From: an uncultured Tenacibaculum sp.
Lineage (GTDB): Bacteria > Bacteroidota > Bacteroidia > Flavobacteriales > Flavobacteriaceae
Direction of reading: 5' to 3'
Assembly: GCA_947496185.1 (NCBI GenBank)
Contig: CANMCD010000011.1
Span: forward strand, 1-64,000
Length of the DNA: 64,000 nt
The notes beneath the pieces were generated by a model that saw only the letters and a program-made list of their open reading frames with translations, was not told the origin of the DNA and did no database searches. The translations under genes were made by a program, and so were the position numbers. Of this stretch, positions 60,814 to 64,000 are shown piece after piece (position 1 is the first letter of the stretch; every line of letters begins with the position of its first letter).

Positions 60814-61563
60814 TTAAAAATTATAAGAGAGTCCGATACCGTAATTTGAGGTGGTGTAGTAATATCTAGAGGTTTTTCTTAATTGGTGTTTTTGATTGTC
60901 AGTTAACCCATACATCAAAGAGTACTCCAAAAACACGTTAAAGTTTCTATAGAAATTATACCCTAGTCTTGTTTCTGCTTGAAGTCCAAAATCAAATCTG
61001 TTAAAGTGATTTTCATTAGTGCTGAAGTCATAACTTTCTGTAACTTTTTTTCTAGGATATTTGTTATCTAATGTTAGTTCAGAAAAAACTTGAACCGTTG
61101 CTTCTCTGTTAAGAGAGTTCCACCAGCCGATATAGGCTCCTGCAAAGACTTCAAAGTTAAATTTTGTATTCTTTAAGAGTTTGTGTAGTGGTTGTATACC
61201 AACCATGATAGGGACATTGAAATATTTGGTGTCATAAAAAGTATAAATTCCTTCACGAGTATTGGTTCTTTGAAACTGATAGTTTTTATCTAAGTAGGTA
61301 AGTCCTGTCTGGATACTGATGTTATTGTAAATTTTTAAGTTAAATCCCGCTTTAATATAATTTCCCGATTTTCCGATATATTCGGTATCGACTCTATTGG
61401 AGGCACTATAGGTAATCGAATTGTCATTTAAACCTCCAGATAAGCTAATGCTGAATTTACTTTGTGCAGAAATAGATACATTGACCAAAAACGCGAGGAA
61501 TAATACTCTTGATCTCCATTGTTTTAAATGTAACTTTTCTTGAATTAATTTGTTTTTTTTCAT
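60814..61563 (-). CDS. Outer-membrane beta-barrel protein (PorT/OMP_b-brl_2-like)
   Basis: This 249-residue protein has a signal peptide (to about residue 34, VNVSISAQ). The remainder is alternating beta strands with aromatic girdle residues, the start FSISLSGGLNDNSITYS and the end YGIGLSYNF being typical for eight-stranded barrels of the PorT/outer_membrane_2 group. It precedes the S41 peptidase lipoprotein by 13 nt and is probably coexpressed with it. Its role (channel, anchor or assembly) is not known. Confidence 0.8.
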   Translation of the reverse strand: MKKNKLIQEKLHLKQWRSRVLFLAFLVNVSISAQSKFSISLSGGLNDNSITYSASNRVDTEYIGKSGNYIKAGFNLKIYNNISIQTGLTYLDKNYQFQRTNTREGIYTFYDTKYFNVPIMVGIQPLHKLLKNTKFNFEVFAGAYIGWWNSLNREATVQVFSELTLDNKYPRKKVTESYDFSTNENHFNRFDFGLQAETRLGYNFYRNFNVFLEYSLMYGLTDNQKHQLRKTSRYYYTTSNYGIGLSYNF

Positions 61564-62049
61564 GTTTTGTAGTTTGTTTTATTTTGCTTTTTAACTGAGG
61601 GGGGTAATTATATTATTAATGTAAAAACATTGTCTATCTATAACAGATAGGTATTGTTTCACCCTACTTGTTTTTTAGTTAAAAAAAATGGGGGTAAATA
61701 TTGATGAAGACTAGTTTTTTGATAGCTAGTTTCTTGTATTGAATGCATTTTTGTTATTTTTTTTTAAAGCTATTTTTATTTATAAATGAAATTAGTGTGT
61801 TTTGTAATGTTGGTAGTGCTATTCTTTGTTTTGTGAAGTATTACATATTGCATTTTTTTGTCAGTGAGAAATAGGGGAGGGGGTACTAGTAGTTTCGTGT
61901 TATTTAGCTAATTGAAAATATATGTAATCGGTAAATTCGCAAAAAAAAGATGGTTAAAAAACAAAAAATGCAATTTTTAGTGTATTATTTTCTTTATAGT
62001 TAAAAAGTTTATCTATTCTTTTATACCCTTAATATAAACCATTTTAAAA
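61564..62049. other. AT-rich divergent intergenic region
   Basis: The 486 bp between the barrel gene and the glutaminase-like gene contain a short CTATCT/AGATAG hairpin near 61634-61650 and a G-rich patch at 61873-61885. No coding frame, RNA or clear promoter is supported. Confidence 0.45.
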
Positions 62050-63006
62050 ATGAATTTTAATTTAAAAAAAATAGTATACCTACTTCTATTTGTTGGTATT
62101 GCTTTTTCTTGTTCAAAGAATGAGGAAAATGCTGAGTTAGTAACTGAAACTACATCTAAAATAGAAATTATTAATAAATGTATTGATTGTGGAACAGATG
62201 ATAGTTTGTTTTACTTTTATGTAGGAAAAAATGCCTCTTTTTCTTCATTAAAAAAATCAGCTATTGAATATACTAAGGTTGAAGAAGAGTTAGGTAAAAA
62301 CAACCCTCTTAAAGTGTTTTATAACGATGAAATGGCTATTGTTAAAATAGCTCCTTTAAATAAGGAAGAAGTAGGAAGGTTTAAAGAAAAACGAAGAGGA
62401 GTAAAAGCTCCAAAAGAATTGTCTTTAAGTGATTTAAAACAAACTACAGCGGCAAGGGGAGCAAATGGAGGTTTTACGAAAATAGCACTAGACCGAATCG
62501 TTAGAGGATTAAAGTATAACCGTACTTTTGATTATATAAACTGTAACTACGCCAAAGATGGGTGTTATGCAAGGGCACATGAAATGTACAGATTGTTTAA
62601 GGGAGCTTACCCTAATAACAAAATTTACAAAATTTGGGGGTATAGCAATCAATCAAGTTTAACAGCTAAATCTTCAAACGGTTGTTGTATTTCATGGAAT
62701 TATCATGTGGCTCCTGTTGTTTATTGTACAACTGATTCTAAGTGGTATGTTATAGATCCTTCACTATCTTCAAAACCTTTATTAATTTCAGAATGGTCAA
62801 ATAAAATTTCTTCTTGTGGCTATGGTCAAGGCTCTAAGCCTTCTTTAAGGTTTAGTTCTCCAGATGTTTATTATAGAAATAAAAATAATTCATATAGTGA
62901 GTATGATTATTCATATTCAAAGACATCTTGTGTTTTAAAGCACTATTCTTGGCTTAAAAAGATATACAACGATTGTCAACAAACAATAGCACCTTCTTGT
63001 AATTAA
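62050..63006 (+). CDS. Protein-glutamine glutaminase-like lipoprotein with propeptide
   Basis: This 318-residue protein has a signal with Cys21 (LLLFVGIAFSC), a pro-region-like segment (about 40-135) and a C-terminal catalytic domain (about 140-318). Cys172 in KDGCYARAHEMY, His219 in CCISWNYHVAP and Asp236 in YVIDPSL match the Cys-His-Asp triad of protein-glutamine glutaminase of Chryseobacterium, which deamidates protein-bound glutamine. The downstream VYYRNKNNSY and SCVLKHYSWL also match that enzyme. Many cysteines suggest disulfides. Single gene ended by a terminator. A lipid anchor is unusual for this otherwise secreted enzyme; the substrate is unknown. Confidence 0.85.
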   Translation: MNFNLKKIVYLLLFVGIAFSCSKNEENAELVTETTSKIEIINKCIDCGTDDSLFYFYVGKNASFSSLKKSAIEYTKVEEELGKNNPLKVFYNDEMAIVKIAPLNKEEVGRFKEKRRGVKAPKELSLSDLKQTTAARGANGGFTKIALDRIVRGLKYNRTFDYINCNYAKDGCYARAHEMYRLFKGAYPNNKIYKIWGYSNQSSLTAKSSNGCCISWNYHVAPVVYCTTDSKWYVIDPSLSSKPLLISEWSNKISSCGYGQGSKPSLRFSSPDVYYRNKNNSYSEYDYSYSKTSCVLKHYSWLKKIYNDCQQTIAPSCN

Positions 63007-63026
63007 GCATTAGGATAAAAAATAAT

Positions 63027-63057
63027 AAAAGAGCATGGTTTTAACCATGCTCTTTTT
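63027..63057. terminator. Bidirectional terminator between the glutaminase-like gene and yidC
   Basis: AAAAGAGCATGGTT (63027-63040) pairs with AACCATGCTCTTTT (63043-63056), followed by T; A run on the other side serves yidC. Confidence 0.85.
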
Positions 63058-63079
63058 GTTATATATAGAAGTTTAAAAC

Positions 63080-64000
63080 TTACTTTTTTCTAGCTTTTTG
63101 TTGGGCAGCCTGTTGTTCTTGAGCTTGTTTCATAGCTGCATCTAAGCGCTCTCTGAATTTGCTCTTTTTTACAGGTTTCTTTTTGTTTTCTTCTATTTGA
63201 GCATGAATTTTATCTTCATCAATCACAAAGTTTTTAATTACAAACATGATTGCAATGGTTAGTAAGTTCGAAATAAAATAATACAAACTCAATCCACTTG
63301 CATAATTATTGAAAAAGAACAGCATTAAAAGAGGAGAGAAGTAAATCATGTACTTCATCATTTTACTCATATCAGGCATTCCTTCTTGAGGAGGTGCTTG
63401 CATATTGGCTTGTTGACTTTGATTCATTTTCATATAAAAGAAAATAGCGATCGAAGCAAGAATAGGAAATAAACTTACGTGATTTCCATAAAAAGGAACA
63501 TTAAACGGAAGTTTAAATATGATATCATAAGAAGATAGGTCTGTAGCCCATAAAAAACTTTTCTGTCTAAAATCAATATTCGTTGGAAAAAATTTAAACA
63601 AGGCAAAGAATACTGGCATTTGTAATAGCGCAGGTACACACCCAGACATCATGTTGACACCTGCTTTTCGCTGTACCGCCATGATTTCTTGTTGACGTTT
63701 TAGCGCATTTTCTGTGCCTGGATATTTTTTATTGATAGCTTCCATTTCTGGACGAATCACCTTCATTTTAGCACTTGATAAATAAGATTTATACAATACT
63801 GGAGACATGATGATACGAACAACTATGGTCATCAAAATAATAATCAATCCATAATTTCCGATAAAGCCTTTTAGAACATTAAAAACAGGATAAAAAACAT
63901 AACGGTTAAGCGTACCGAATATACCCCATCCTAAATCTGCTGTTTCATTCAGGCCAGTTCCTTCATAGGTTTTTAAAAGATTATAATTTGTAGGCCCATA
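63080..64000 (-). CDS. yidC: Membrane protein insertase YidC (3' part; gene runs off the right edge)
   Basis: The leftward frame is open to the window end, giving 306 C-terminal residues; the upstream part reads LGWGIFGTLNRYVFYPVFNV, so the gene continues beyond 64000. The conserved YidC core is visible: IIMTIVVR-like TM2 start, RPEMEAINKKYPG, QMPVFFALFKFFP and NYASGLSLYYFISNLLT, with four to five membrane helices and a basic, Gln/Ala/Lys-rich tail (EQQAAQQKARKK) that binds ribosomes. It inserts proteins into the inner membrane with or without Sec. Bidirectional terminator downstream. Confidence 0.95.
   Translation of the reverse strand, partial: YGPTNYNLLKTYEGTGLNETADLGWGIFGTLNRYVFYPVFNVLKGFIGNYGLIIILMTIVVRIIMSPVLYKSYLSSAKMKVIRPEMEAINKKYPGTENALKRQQEIMAVQRKAGVNMMSGCVPALLQMPVFFALFKFFPTNIDFRQKSFLWATDLSSYDIIFKLPFNVPFYGNHVSLFPILASIAIFFYMKMNQSQQANMQAPPQEGMPDMSKMMKYMIYFSPLLMLFFFNNYASGLSLYYFISNLLTIAIMFVIKNFVIDEDKIHAQIEENKKKPVKKSKFRERLDAAMKQAQEQQAAQQKARKK

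Noticed and set aside
1-64000. CRISPR arrays, transposases, restriction-modification or toxin-antitoxin genes
   Set aside because: I looked for regularly spaced repeats and for family motifs and saw none; the only regular repeat is the three-copy 22-bp array, which has no spacer/repeat structure of a CRISPR.

Overview
The window is AT-rich bacterial DNA from the Bacteroidetes, most likely a (marine) member of the Flavobacteriaceae. The evidence is the protein families (CarboxypepD_reg/TonB-dependent receptors, an ECF sigma/FecR pair, a Spy-like 'sensor of ECF-type sigma factor', a cyclophilin-FKBP fusion), the lack of Shine-Dalgarno sequences, and promoters of the Bacteroidetes type TTG-N17-23-TAnnTTTG. 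The genus cannot be assigned from sequence reading alone.

Region 1 (1 to about 20.8 kb) is the right part of a tailed-phage prophage; its left end lies outside the window. One long rightward late operon encodes the small and large terminase, head-tail completion and tail proteins, tape measure protein, a protease/scaffold, capsid, portal, DUF6712-type connector, a putative fibre, holin, TIGR02594/CHAP-like endolysin and a candidate unimolecular spanin. A strong terminator follows. Then comes a non-structural cassette: an orphan LuxR-type response regulator, a 50-residue lipoprotein and a membrane protein. A leftward tyrosine integrase follows, 57 bp from the 3' end of a tRNA-Met gene that is the likely integration target. 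Head genes lie downstream of tail genes, and a single antisense membrane-protein gene sits between the two modules. The tail-hub gene is interrupted at a run of nine T, with 83 further in-frame codons waiting in the +1 frame.

Region 2 (20.9-40 kb) is mostly chromosomal housekeeping: a START-like protein, a tandem TonB_C protein, a prfC / outer-membrane barrel / cyclophilin-FKBP leftward operon, idi-queD-manA, an ECF sigma / anti-sigma / Spy-like operon, a conserved 480-residue protein of unclear function, two metallo-beta-lactamase-fold proteins, yaaA, fahA, glyA, rmuC and an acyltransferase.

Region 3 (41-54 kb) is an outer-membrane uptake region: two paralogous TonB-dependent receptors, one linked to a FecI/FecR-type sigma/anti-sigma pair and carrying an N-terminal signalling (STN) domain, then ychF, a DUF2461 gene and a third TonB-receptor-like barrel.

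Region 4 (54-64 kb) holds what looks like an N-glycan salvage locus (GH20 hexosaminidase lipoprotein, glycosylasparaginase, sugar MFS transporter), an S41 peptidase lipoprotein with an outer-membrane barrel partner, a lipoprotein with the catalytic core of a protein-glutamine glutaminase, and the 3' part of yidC running off the right edge.

Genes are separated by many strong hairpin terminators, several serving both strands of convergent pairs. All functional calls are from reading motifs; no searches were run.
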